A stretch of 64,000 nucleotides of DNA from Streptomyces sp. NRRL S-646 (GTDB lineage: Bacteria > Actinomycetota > Actinomycetes > Streptomycetales > Streptomycetaceae). The stretch lies in contig NZ_JODC01000006.1 of assembly GCF_000720765.1 (NCBI RefSeq), forward strand, positions 310,001-374,000. The letters are read 5' to 3'. The notes under the pieces are model-generated. The model searched no databases. It saw only the letters and a list, made by a program, of their open reading frames with translations, and was not told the origin of the DNA. This document shows, piece by piece, positions 7,969 through 15,190 of the stretch. The position numbers and the translations under genes are program-made. Positions within the stretch are counted from its first letter, which is position 1; each line of letters begins with the position of its first letter.

Positions 7969-9293
7969 GACCGGGTTCCTTCGGGGTGACGGGAGGAGAG
8001 GGACGGAATTCCGGCCGTCCGGGCCCCCTCGGAGCGTGCTTTGCGTACGACGGTCTCTGCGACCGGCCGTACCGCGTCGGCCGGCAGCCGGCGTTCCGCG
8101 CGGATCAGGAGGGCGGCCGCCAGCGCCGAAGTGAGGACCAGGACCGCCCAGGGCGCCCGGCCGTCCACCGCGAGCAGCGCCGTGAACAGCGACGGCGCCA
8201 CCGCCTTCGCCAGCGACCAGGACATCTGGTACGCCGCCAGGTAGCGCCCGCGCGCGGCCCCGGGCGCAGCCGACACGGCGAGGACCTCGGCGGCGGGGCT
8301 GTGGATCAGCTCGCCGAGCGTGTAGACGAGGACCACGGCGGCCAGGGCCCCGCCCAGCACCGGGCCGGAGTGCGGCCGCAGGGTGCCCAGCGCGATCTGC
8401 CCGAGGAACGCCACCGCGAACAGACCCCCGCCCAGCGCGGCAGCCCGGGTGCGCCGGGCACCGGCCCTGCGTACCCGTCCGCCGACGAACACCCCGGCCG
8501 CCGCGCACAGCACGGTGTTGATCGTGAAGGCGGCGCCGGTGAGCACCGCGGGCCCGTGCAGCCACTCCACGAGGAACAGCGGGAAGAGCACGGACAGGGC
8601 CGAATAGCTCAGCGCGTTCAGGAAGTTGGCGCCGGTGACGACCAGGAAGGGCCGGTCGGCGAGCACGAGCCGGTAACCGGCCCCGGGCCGCCGAGCCGCC
8701 GTATCGTCGGCGGCAGGCAACGGCCTGAGCGGTCGCAGCAGCAGCGCGGCGAGGGCGAAGGACAGGGCGTTGCCCCAGGCCGCGTAGGTGTAGGCGGTGG
8801 GTCCGGCGAAGGCGATGACCAGGGTGGCCAGCAGGGCGCCGGCGCCGTTGCCGCCGTTCTGCAGCGCCCGGGTGGCGGCCTGCAGCCGGTCCCGCCCGGC
8901 ACCCTGCGCCACCTCGCCGAGGAGCGAGGACTGCACGGCGGGAAAGGCGCGGTCGGCCGCGGCGGTCACCAGCGCGACCGCGGCGAAGGCGGCGAGGGAG
9001 CCGGCGAAGGGGTAGACGGCGAAACCTACGGCACGCACCCCGTACAGCGCGAGCTGCACGCGCCGCGCGCCGAACCGGTCGACGGCCGCACCGGCCAGCG
9101 GCAGGGCGGCGATACCGACGAGCCCGGTCACGGTGAGCACCAGCCCGACGGTGGTGAAGGAGAGGCCGGTGACGTAGTGGAAGAAGACCAGCGTGAAGGG
9201 CACGTACATGCCCGTGCCGACGCCGTTGACGGCGGCGGCGACGGGCAGGGCCCACTGGCCGGGTATGCGGTCCGGTTTCTCCGCTTTCTTCAC
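7965..9293 (-). CDS. MFS transporter
   Basis: A 442-residue major facilitator with twelve likely helices between residues 14 and 400. The cytoplasmic loop after helix 2 reads AGAAVDRFGARRV, the DHA-type motif A of drug/H+ antiporters, so export of a toxic compound is likely. It is the first gene of a two-gene operon with the EamA gene. It is transcribed divergently from the MarR gene, with a 14-base palindrome between them. The C-terminal 40 residues are hydrophilic. Confidence 0.88.
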   Translation of the reverse strand: MKKAEKPDRIPGQWALPVAAAVNGVGTGMYVPFTLVFFHYVTGLSFTTVGLVLTVTGLVGIAALPLAGAAVDRFGARRVQLALYGVRAVGFAVYPFAGSLAAFAAVALVTAAADRAFPAVQSSLLGEVAQGAGRDRLQAATRALQNGGNGAGALLATLVIAFAGPTAYTYAAWGNALSFALAALLLRPLRPLPAADDTAARRPGAGYRLVLADRPFLVVTGANFLNALSYSALSVLFPLFLVEWLHGPAVLTGAAFTINTVLCAAAGVFVGGRVRRAGARRTRAAALGGGLFAVAFLGQIALGTLRPHSGPVLGGALAAVVLVYTLGELIHSPAAEVLAVSAAPGAARGRYLAAYQMSWSLAKAVAPSLFTALLAVDGRAPWAVLVLTSALAAALLIRAERRLPADAVRPVAETVVRKARSEGARTAGIPSLSSRHPEGTRS

Positions 9294-9369
9294 GGTTGAC
9301 CTCTCGGAATCGGATGCGCTCGACGACGAGCGGAAGACAGCCCGCCGACGATTAACTTGGCAGTGATTA

Positions 9370-9383
9370 GCTTAGCGCTAAGC
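9370..9383. promoter_or_regulatory. Palindromic operator candidate for the MarR regulator
   Basis: GCTTAGCGCTAAGC is a perfect 14-base palindrome in the AT-rich gap between the divergent MFS and MarR genes. It is the size and position expected of a MarR dimer site controlling both directions. Confidence 0.65.
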
Positions 9384-9440
9384 CACTTTCCGTCAAGCTA
9401 CTTTCTTGCGAGTGACTCTGCGCATGCGGATACTCGGGAC

Positions 9441-9950
9441 ATGAGTGCACAGCGCAAGGACGCCGTCGACGCGATCATCGAGCAGTGGGCGGAGGTGCGA
9501 CCGGACCTCGACACCAGGGCGATGGAGGTCTTCGGGCGGATCTACCGCCTCTCCCGCACCATGGGCGACCGCATGGAGAAGGCCTACGCCCCGTACGGCA
9601 TCTCGCGCGGCGAGTTCGACGTGCTGGCGACCCTGCGCCGCTCCGGAGAGCCGTACGCCCTCTCGCCGCGCCAGCTCTCGGCGACCCTGATGCTCACCAC
9701 GGGCGGCATGACCGGCCGCCTCGACAAACTGGAACGCGCCGGCCTGCTGCGCCGCTCCCCCGACCCGCACGACCGCCGGGCCCTCCAGGTGACCCTCACC
9801 GAGAAGGGGTTGGCGGTCATCGACCAGGCGGTCGGCGCCGGCCTCGCCGTCCAGACGGAGGCCCTGGCCACCATGAACGACGAACAGGCCGGCCAACTGG
9901 CCGACCTACTACGGGAGTTGATGGCGGGTACACAGGAGGCCGGGCACTAG
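9441..9950 (+). CDS. MarR-family transcriptional regulator
   Basis: A 169-residue MarR regulator from the ATG at 9441. The winged helix is seen at about residues 50-125: helices with LSPRQLSATLMLTTGGMTGRL and the wing RSPDPHDRRALQVTLTEKG, which carries the family's DxRxxxVxLT pattern. An upstream frame to 9357 runs through the promoter and operator and is not used. The divergent MFS/EamA efflux genes are the likely targets, repressed until a ligand releases the protein from the palindrome at 9370-9383. Its stop overlaps, on the other strand, the stop of a decayed monooxygenase gene. Confidence 0.9.
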   Translation: MSAQRKDAVDAIIEQWAEVRPDLDTRAMEVFGRIYRLSRTMGDRMEKAYAPYGISRGEFDVLATLRRSGEPYALSPRQLSATLMLTTGGMTGRLDKLERAGLLRRSPDPHDRRALQVTLTEKGLAVIDQAVGAGLAVQTEALATMNDEQAGQLADLLRELMAGTQEAGH

Positions 9951-10165
9951 CCCACGTACCGGGCCACCGCGTCCTCGATGCGCGCCGCGTCCGCCGAGTC
10001 CGCCACCCAGGCCACGTACCCGTCGGGGCGGACCAGGACGGTCGTACGCCGGTCGCTCGCCCAGCGCTCCACGGCCAGCCGGTCCTTGCGGGCGCCCTGG
10101 TCCTCGTAGACCTCCGGGGTGATCAGTAGGAACCTGCCGCCGCGCAGATCTGTTGACCAACGCTT
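9947..10165 (-). pseudogene. 3' relic of an FAD-dependent monooxygenase
   Basis: Reading leftwards from about 10165, one frame gives RWSTDLRGGRFLLITPEV, then ERWASDRRTTVLVRPDGYVAW, ending ARYVG and a stop at 9947. This is the C-terminal thioredoxin-like end of aromatic-ring hydroxylases of the PheA/TfdB/RdmE type, where VLVRPDGxVAWR is characteristic. The 5' five sixths of the gene, including the FAD-binding GxGxxG domain, is absent. Upstream lie TetR operators and the tetR gene instead, so deletion or rearrangement removed it. There is no start codon or ribosome site. The TetR regulator probably once controlled the intact gene. Confidence 0.75.
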
Positions 10166-10241
10166 GCCGACGGGCGTAGGGCGGCGGCGCGAGGGAAGTC
10201 AACACTTGTTGGCCAACGCGCGCTGGCCTACGCTTGTTGAC
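10151..10241 (+). promoter_or_regulatory. TetR operator repeats and likely leaderless promoter
   Basis: TGTTGACCAACGC (10151-10163) and TGTTGGCCAACGC (10207-10219) are two near-identical palindromic sites; the second has a perfect GTTGGCCAAC core at 10208-10217. A half-site CTTGTTGACG adjoins the start codon. TTGTTG (10205-10210) and TACGCT (10229-10234), 18 bases apart, would start transcription at about the GTG at 10242. The second operator overlaps this promoter, as expected for autorepression. Confidence 0.6.
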
Positions 10242-10841
10242 GTGAAAGTCAGCGACAGCAGCAGCACGGATTCCGGTTCCGGTGGCACCCGCCGCCGCTC
10301 GGAGACCACCCGTAACGCCATCCTCATCGCGGCCCGCGAACGCTTCGCGACCGACGGCTACGACAGGGCCACCATCCGCGCCATCGCCAAGGACGCGGGC
10401 ATCGACCCCTCCATGGTGATGCGCTACTACGGCAACAAGGAGGGCCTGTTCGCGGCGGCCGTCTCCATCGATCTGAGGATGCCGGACGTGACCGCGCTCC
10501 CCCGGGAGCAGGTCGGCTGGGTGCTCGTGGCGCACTTCCTCGCGATGTGGGAGGAGAACGAGGTGCTGACGGCCCTGCTCCGGGTCGGGGCGACCAACAG
10601 GGCCGGGGCCGAGCGGATGCAGGAGATCTTCCGGGACCAGATGATGCCGGTCGCCCGCACGGTGTGTCCCGATCCCGAGCAGGCCCCCGCACGGGCCGCG
10701 CTCGCTGCGGCGCAGCTGCTCGGGCTGGCGCTCACCCGCTACGTCCTGCGGTTCCCGCCGACCGTGGCGCTGAGCCGCGAGGAGCTCACGGCATGGCTGG
10801 CCCCGACGCTGCAGCGGTACCTGACGGCGCCGAGCCCCTGA
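10242..10841 (+). CDS. TetR-family transcriptional regulator
   Basis: A 199-residue TetR protein. The GTG at 10242 gives MKVSDSSSTDSGSGG, a flexible leader. The HTH follows at about residues 25-70, with TIRAIAKDAGIDPSMVMRYY as recognition helices and YGNKEGLF after them. The C-terminal helical domain resembles TetR_C_17-type regulators. No Shine-Dalgarno sequence precedes the GTG, consistent with a leaderless message. It sits next to a truncated monooxygenase gene facing away from it, a common TetR/monooxygenase arrangement in Streptomyces, so its original target appears lost. A strong terminator follows. Confidence 0.9.
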   Translation: MKVSDSSSTDSGSGGTRRRSETTRNAILIAARERFATDGYDRATIRAIAKDAGIDPSMVMRYYGNKEGLFAAAVSIDLRMPDVTALPREQVGWVLVAHFLAMWEENEVLTALLRVGATNRAGAERMQEIFRDQMMPVARTVCPDPEQAPARAALAAAQLLGLALTRYVLRFPPTVALSREELTAWLAPTLQRYLTAPSP

Positions 10842-10880
10842 GACCGAGCGCCCCGGGGCTGAGCCCCCTGCAGAACATGC

Positions 10881-10926
10881 CGAGGGCACCGGTCCCGCCC
10901 GTTGTACGGCGGGACCGGTGCCCTCG
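10881..10926. terminator. Strong bidirectional terminator
   Basis: A perfect 19-bp stem (10881-10899 with 10908-10926, beginning CGAGGGCACCGG) encloses an 8-base loop. It lies between the convergent tetR and small membrane protein genes. Confidence 0.9.
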
Positions 10927-10951
10927 AAAGACGTGTGGGGTCAGTCGGAGG

Positions 10952-11203
10952 TCAGGCCTTCGCCTTGGCCTTCGGCTGACGGTCCTTGGACTTGTCCAGC
11001 ACCATCACCAGGCCCGCGATGACCGCGAACAGTGCCAGCGGTGCCAGGACGTAGAGGCCCAGCGTCTCGCCGACGCTCAGGCCCTTGCCGGGGTCGTCGC
11101 CGTCGTCGCGGATCAGCGCGGAGGCGGGGGACGACATGAGCAGCATCATCAGCGTCGTACCGGCGGCCAGGGCGCCGGCGCGCAGGGCGTTCTTCTTGTC
11201 CAC
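10952..11203 (-). CDS. Small membrane protein with signal peptide, function unknown
   Basis: An 83-residue protein. The N-terminus (MDKKNALRAGALAAG, then a hydrophobic run ending SSPASA) looks like a signal peptide with an AxA-type cleavage site near residue 29. A short acidic stretch (IRDDGDDPGKG) follows, then one transmembrane helix at about residues 46-68 and a Lys-rich cytoplasmic tail (KSKDRQPKAKAKA). I do not recognise a named family; similar small proteins are common in Streptomyces genomes near malQ. It would be a small single-pass protein with a short outside segment. No function is inferred. Confidence 0.7.
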   Translation of the reverse strand: MDKKNALRAGALAAGTTLMMLLMSSPASALIRDDGDDPGKGLSVGETLGLYVLAPLALFAVIAGLVMVLDKSKDRQPKAKAKA

Positions 11204-11229
11204 GCTGTCAAAAGTATCGAACGACGATT

Positions 11230-11627
11230 GGGGCCGCTCGTTCGGGGGGTGCCCTACGAGATCCGCCCCCTCCTCACCCCGGCCGTACCGTCCGCAGTAC
11301 GTCGATCAGCGCATGCAGCCGCGGTGACCCGGCCAGTTCCTCCAGCGTCACCGGGCGACCCTCCGCGTCCGCGATCGGCAGTCGCCAATTGGGTACTGGC
11401 CCCAGGTCCCCGGCAGGTTCTGAGAGCGTGGGGCCGCTCGTTCGGGGAGTGCTCTACGCCCCCCTCTCCTCACTCCGGCCGTACCGTCCGCAGTACGTCG
11501 ATCAGCGCATGCAGCCGCGGCGACCCGGCCAGTTCCTCCAGCGTCACCGGGCGACCCTCCGCGTCCGCGATCGGCAGTCGCCAGTTCGGGTACTGGTCCC
11601 AGGTGCCGGGGAGGTTCTGCGGGCGGC
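11230..11627 (-). repeat. Tandem duplication of the malQ 3' end
   Basis: About 197-200 bases are present twice in tandem: copy A near 11230-11428 and copy B near 11430-11627. Copy B is the true 3' end and 3' flank of malQ. The 100-base core, coding for TLEELAGSPRLHALIDVLRTV, is nearly identical between the copies. Copy A differs by scattered substitutions and small indels. Confidence 0.85.
11277..11425 (-). pseudogene. Decayed second copy of the malQ C-terminal codons
   Basis: Leftward translation gives QNLPGTWGQYP, then a frameshift: the genomic CCAATTGG lacks one base relative to CCGAACTGG in the intact gene. In the other frame it continues WRLPIADAEGRPVTLEELA to VRPG and a stop. It therefore codes for the last 50 or so residues of MalQ without a start and with a frameshift. 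It lies directly downstream of malQ and is the relic of a tandem duplication. Confidence 0.8.
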
Positions 11628-13557
11628 GGTCGCCGGTCGTGTCGGGGAGCCAGATGCCGATCATGCGGGACGGGGTGCGCAGCAGGAAGCGGTGGACGGC
11701 CTGGATCTCGGCCTCCTCCTCCGACACGCCGTGCGCGCCGCCGGTGCCGTGCAGCAGGCCGAGGCGGGCGAGCAGGCCCAGCCACTCCCCCGTGTCGTTC
11801 GCCGCCTCCGCGCGCTCCTCTTCCAGCGGGCGGGTCAACAGGCCCAGGCGCTCGCGGAGTTCGACGTGTTCGCCGGTGAGGCGGGCGGCGGTGGGCGGCA
11901 GGTCGTGGGTGGTGGCGGTGGCGAGGCAGTCGGCACGCCAGGCCTGAGGCGGCAGCGGCTGTCCGTCGCCCTCCCAGTCCCGCTCGAACCACAGCACCGA
12001 GGTGCCGAGCACCCCGCGCTCGCGCAGTGTCTCCCGCACCCCCGGCTCAACGGTGCCCAGGTCCTCGCCGATGACGACCGCCCCGGCGCGCGAGGCCTCC
12101 AGCACGAGGATGGCGAGCATGGCCTCGGCGTCGTAGCGGACGTATGTGCCCTCCGTGGGCGGATGTCCCTGCGGCACCCACCAGAGGCGGAACAGGCCCA
12201 TGACGTGGTCGATGCGCAGGGCGCCGGCGTAGCGGAACAGGGCTCGGAGCAATCGCCGGTACGGCGCGTAGCCGGACTCGGCGAGGCGGTCCGGTCTCCA
12301 GGGCGGCAGGCCCCAGTCCTGGCCGCGCGCGTTGAAGGCGTCCGGCGGTGCGCCCACCGACATCCCGGCGGCGAAGTACTCCTGCTGCGCCCAGGCGTCG
12401 GCGCCGCCGGGGTGCACCCCGACCGCCAGGTCGTGCACGATCCCGACCGGCATCCCGGCCTCGCGGGCGGCGCGCTGGGCGTCGGTGAGCTGGGTGTCGG
12501 TGAGCCAGGCGAGGCGGGAGTGGAAGTCGACGCGGTCCATCAACTCCCTGCGGGCGCGCGCGGTTTCGGCCGAGCGGGGATCGCGCAGGGCGGCGGGCCA
12601 GCGGCTCCAGTCGGAGCCGTGCACCTCGGCGAGGGCGTACCAGGTGGCGTGGTCCTCCAGGGCCTCGCCCTGCTCGGCGAGGAAGTCGACGTACGCGGCG
12701 CGCCGGCCGGGCCCGAGCTCCACCTCGCGGATCAGCTCCAGCGCCTGACGCTTGAGCTCCCACACGGCGTCCCGGTCGATCAGCGCGCCCTTCTCCAGCA
12801 CCGCTTCGCGCAGTTCGGCGGCGCGCCCCAGCTGCGCCCGCACCCGCTCCCGGTCCTCGACGTGGGCGTATTCGGGGATGTCCTCGACGCGCAGGTGTAC
12901 GGGGTCGGGGAAGCGGCGGGAGGAGGGGCGGTACGGGGAGGGGTCGGTGGGGGCGCCGGGCACGGCCGCGTGCAACGGGTTGACCTGGACGAATCCGGCG
13001 CCGAGCGCACGTCCGGCCCAGGCGGTGAGTTCGGCGAGGTCACCGAGGTCGCCCATGCCCCAGGAGCGCCGGGAGAGCAGGGAGTAGAGCTGGACGAGCA
13101 GGCCGTACGAGCGTGCGGTGGGCGTGGGCAGCCGGGGCGGGGCTACGACGAGATGGGCCTCGGCGCTGCGGCCGTCGGGGGCGGTGACCGTCAACCGGTG
13201 GACGCCGGGCGGGAGGTGCTCGGCGGACGCCCGCGTCTCGCCCTGCTCGGTCTCGATGCGCAGTCGGGTACCGGCCGGGAGGGCTTCGAGGGCGGAGGAC
13301 GTGGCGCCGCTCCACAGGACCACCGTCGGCGGCAGCAGCCGTTCGCCGAGCTCCCGCTCGCGGGCGGCGAGCGCGGCACGGGTCACGTCGTCGGTGCTCG
13401 CGTCGATGCCGAGGGCGGCGAGGGCGAGGGTGACGGCGGTGGCGGAGGCCGCGACCGTGCGGTCCGGGGAGGGGCTGTAGGAGGTGGCGACGCCGTGCAG
13501 TGCGGCGAGCCGGGACAGGTCCTCGGAGGGCGGGTCGGCCGACCCCTGCACCATCAT
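11470..13557 (-). CDS. malQ: 4-alpha-glucanotransferase (amylomaltase, GH77)
   Basis: A 695-residue GH77 enzyme that transfers maltodextrin segments between alpha-1,4-glucans and releases glucose, in cytoplasmic maltose and glycogen metabolism. Residues 1-140 form the extra N-terminal beta-domain common in actinobacterial MalQ. The catalytic barrel follows, with SRRSWGMGDLGDL at 162-174, the nucleophile Asp450 in ALRIDHVMG, the acid/base Glu498 in VIGEDLG, and the third acid Asp552 in ATTHDLPP. All three are intact. The start ATG at 13557 (a second ATG follows at once) directly abuts the stop of a small upstream gene. The 3' 150 bases are duplicated downstream. Confidence 0.95.
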   Translation of the reverse strand: MMVQGSADPPSEDLSRLAALHGVATSYSPSPDRTVAASATAVTLALAALGIDASTDDVTRAALAARERELGERLLPPTVVLWSGATSSALEALPAGTRLRIETEQGETRASAEHLPPGVHRLTVTAPDGRSAEAHLVVAPPRLPTPTARSYGLLVQLYSLLSRRSWGMGDLGDLAELTAWAGRALGAGFVQVNPLHAAVPGAPTDPSPYRPSSRRFPDPVHLRVEDIPEYAHVEDRERVRAQLGRAAELREAVLEKGALIDRDAVWELKRQALELIREVELGPGRRAAYVDFLAEQGEALEDHATWYALAEVHGSDWSRWPAALRDPRSAETARARRELMDRVDFHSRLAWLTDTQLTDAQRAAREAGMPVGIVHDLAVGVHPGGADAWAQQEYFAAGMSVGAPPDAFNARGQDWGLPPWRPDRLAESGYAPYRRLLRALFRYAGALRIDHVMGLFRLWWVPQGHPPTEGTYVRYDAEAMLAILVLEASRAGAVVIGEDLGTVEPGVRETLRERGVLGTSVLWFERDWEGDGQPLPPQAWRADCLATATTHDLPPTAARLTGEHVELRERLGLLTRPLEEERAEAANDTGEWLGLLARLGLLHGTGGAHGVSEEEAEIQAVHRFLLRTPSRMIGIWLPDTTGDRRPQNLPGTWDQYPNWRLPIADAEGRPVTLEELAGSPRLHALIDVLRTVRPE

Positions 13558-13788
13558 CTAGAACCTCGGAGCGTCCGGCTCGGGGGCCACCGCCTCGCTG
13601 GTCAGGGGCGCGGCGTCGGCGAGCGGCGGCTCACTGGTGAGCGGCTCGGCCTCGGGCAGTGGCGGTTCGCTGGTCAGCGGGGTCTCGGCGCAGGCGCCCT
13701 CCGCGCTGAAGACGCAGAAGTGCGGCTCGGGATCGAGGGACGGCAGCTGCGCCACGGGTTTGGAGAGGGGGTAAGCCGGTGCGGCCAC
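13558..13788 (-). CDS. Small Pro/Glu-rich repeat protein preceding malQ
   Basis: From the GTG at 13788, preceded by AAGGAGG five bases upstream, the product is 76 residues. It starts VAAPAYPLSKPVAQLP, contains two cysteines (HFCVFSAEGACAE), then three copies of an acidic Pro-rich repeat (PLTSEPPLPEAE, PLTSEPPLADAA, PLTSEAVAPEPD). There is no signal peptide or membrane segment. Its stop abuts the malQ start, so it is translated just before malQ. The excellent ribosome site argues that it is real. I recognise no family. It could be a small regulator or partner of MalQ, or a peptide of another kind. Confidence 0.6.
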   Translation of the reverse strand: MAAPAYPLSKPVAQLPSLDPEPHFCVFSAEGACAETPLTSEPPLPEAEPLTSEPPLADAAPLTSEAVAPEPDAPRF

Positions 13789-13927
13789 GGGGGCCTCCTT
13801 GTCGAGTACGGCGAGGTTGCGGGTTAACGCAGCCCTACCCACGGGGCGCGGCGGCAGACGTACAGAAGGGGACTACGTGCCCCTCCTCACATTCTGCGTC
13901 AACTCCAAGACCCGGCAGCCGCCACTA

Positions 13928-13957
13928 TTCACTCAGTACATGTATCGAGTGCATAAT
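13928..13957 (+). promoter_or_regulatory. PadR operator and overlapping promoter
   Basis: ACTCAGTACATGTATCGAGT at 13931-13950 is a 20-base palindrome with only two mismatched pairs around a perfect TACATGTA core. CATAAT at 13952-13957 is a good -10 box, with TTCACT at 13928-13933 (18 bases away) as -35. Transcription would start at or next to the ATG at 13965, giving a leaderless message. The palindrome fills the spacer, so binding by PadR would block its own operon. Confidence 0.7.
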
Positions 13958-13964
13958 GATCGCC

Positions 13965-14498
13965 ATGAGCACCCGCCACATCCTGCTGGGGCTGCTCGCC
14001 TCGGGGCCGAGCCATGGCTACGACCTGAAGCGGCGGCACGACGAACGTTTCCCGCAGGCCCGTCCGCTGGCCTACGGGCAGGTCTACACGACCCTGCAGC
14101 GCCTGGTCCGGGACGGCCTCGCGGAGGTCGAGGGCACGGACTCGGACGGCGGCCCGGAGCGGACGACGTACCGCTCGACCGACGACGGGGCGCGTGAACT
14201 GGCCAAGTGGGCCGGAGAGGTCGCCCCGCCGGCCCCCTTCGTGACGAACGAGATCTTCGCCAAGGTCGTCGTCTCGATCCTCTCCGGCGGCGACGCGGAC
14301 GCCTATCTGGCCGCCCAGCGCGCCGCACACATGCAACGGATGCGGGAGCTCACGGCGGTCAAGACGGCGCCCGGCGCCGATCTCGCGACCGTGCTCTCGA
14401 CGGACTACGCCCTCAACCATCTCGACGCCGACCTCCGCTGGATGACCACGACGGCGGCCCGGCTCACCACCCTGACCGCGGAGGTCGACGCAGCATGA
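13965..14498 (+). CDS. PadR-family transcriptional regulator
   Basis: A 177-residue PadR regulator from the ATG at 13965 (MSTRHILLGLLASGPSHGYD). The winged helix covers residues 1-85, with the family hallmarks GPSHGYDLKRR and YGQVYTTLQRLVRDGL. A C-terminal dimerisation helix region (about 95-177) follows. An in-frame ATG at 13956 overlaps the -10 box and is less likely. It is the first gene of an operon with an ABC ATPase and a permease; each downstream start overlaps the previous stop. PadR-ABC operons of this type usually respond to antibiotics or envelope-active peptides; the ligand is unknown here. Confidence 0.92.
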   Translation: MSTRHILLGLLASGPSHGYDLKRRHDERFPQARPLAYGQVYTTLQRLVRDGLAEVEGTDSDGGPERTTYRSTDDGARELAKWAGEVAPPAPFVTNEIFAKVVVSILSGGDADAYLAAQRAAHMQRMRELTAVKTAPGADLATVLSTDYALNHLDADLRWMTTTAARLTTLTAEVDAA

Positions 14499-15190
14499 GC
14501 AACGGGGACAGCACGGTGCCGCTCCTGGCGGCCCGTGACCTCACCAAGGCGCACAGCAGGACCGAGGCGCTGCGCGGCGCCTCGGTGGAGCTGCGGGCCG
14601 GCGAGATCCTGGCCGTGACCGGCACCAGCGGCAGCGGGAAGTCCACTCTGCTGCACTGCCTGGCCGGCATCGTCAGCCCGGACGCGGGCTCGGTGACGTT
14701 CGACGGGCAGCGGCTCGACCAGCTGCCGGAGAAGCGGCTGAGCGAGCTGCGCCGGACCGACTTCGGGGTGGTGTTCCAGTTCGGGCAGCTGATTCCGGAG
14801 CTGACGGCGCTGGACAACGTGGCGCTGCCGCTGATGCTCGCGGGCGCCTCCCGCAAGGACGCCCGGGCGGCGGCCGGCGAGTGGCTGGAGCGGTTCGGCG
14901 TACGGGGGCAGGAGGCGCTGCGGCCCGGCGAGATGAGCGGCGGCCAGGCCCAGCGGGCGGCGCTGGCGCGGGCGTTGGTCACCGGCCCCAAGGTCGTCTT
15001 CGCCGACGAGCCGACCGGTGCACTGGACTCCCTGGCGACCGAGCAGGTGATGACGTCCCTGGTCCATGCGACTCGCGAGGCGGGCACGGCGGTGCTGCTG
15101 ATCACGCACGACGCGCAGGTCGCGGCCTACGCGGACCGCGAGGTCCGGCTGAGCGACGGGGCCGTGCTGCCGGCGGGGGTGACCGCATGA
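14495..15190 (+). CDS. ABC transporter ATP-binding protein (MacB/LolD type)
   Basis: A 231-residue ATPase overlapping the PadR stop by ATGA. Walker A is GTSGSGKST (about residues 44-52), the signature is MSGGQAQRAALARAL (about 145-159), Walker B is VVFADEPTG (about 167-175), and the H-loop is LITHD. The sequence type belongs to the MacB/LolD/FtsE group that partners FtsX-like permeases and often drives export or mechanotransmission instead of ordinary import. It pairs with the permease at 15187. Confidence 0.92.
   Translation: MSNGDSTVPLLAARDLTKAHSRTEALRGASVELRAGEILAVTGTSGSGKSTLLHCLAGIVSPDAGSVTFDGQRLDQLPEKRLSELRRTDFGVVFQFGQLIPELTALDNVALPLMLAGASRKDARAAAGEWLERFGVRGQEALRPGEMSGGQAQRAALARALVTGPKVVFADEPTGALDSLATEQVMTSLVHATREAGTAVLLITHDAQVAAYADREVRLSDGAVLPAGVTA

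Noticed and set aside
11389..13827. An 812-codon plus-strand frame
   Set aside because: It is antisense to malQ, whose catalytic residues are all readable on the other strand.
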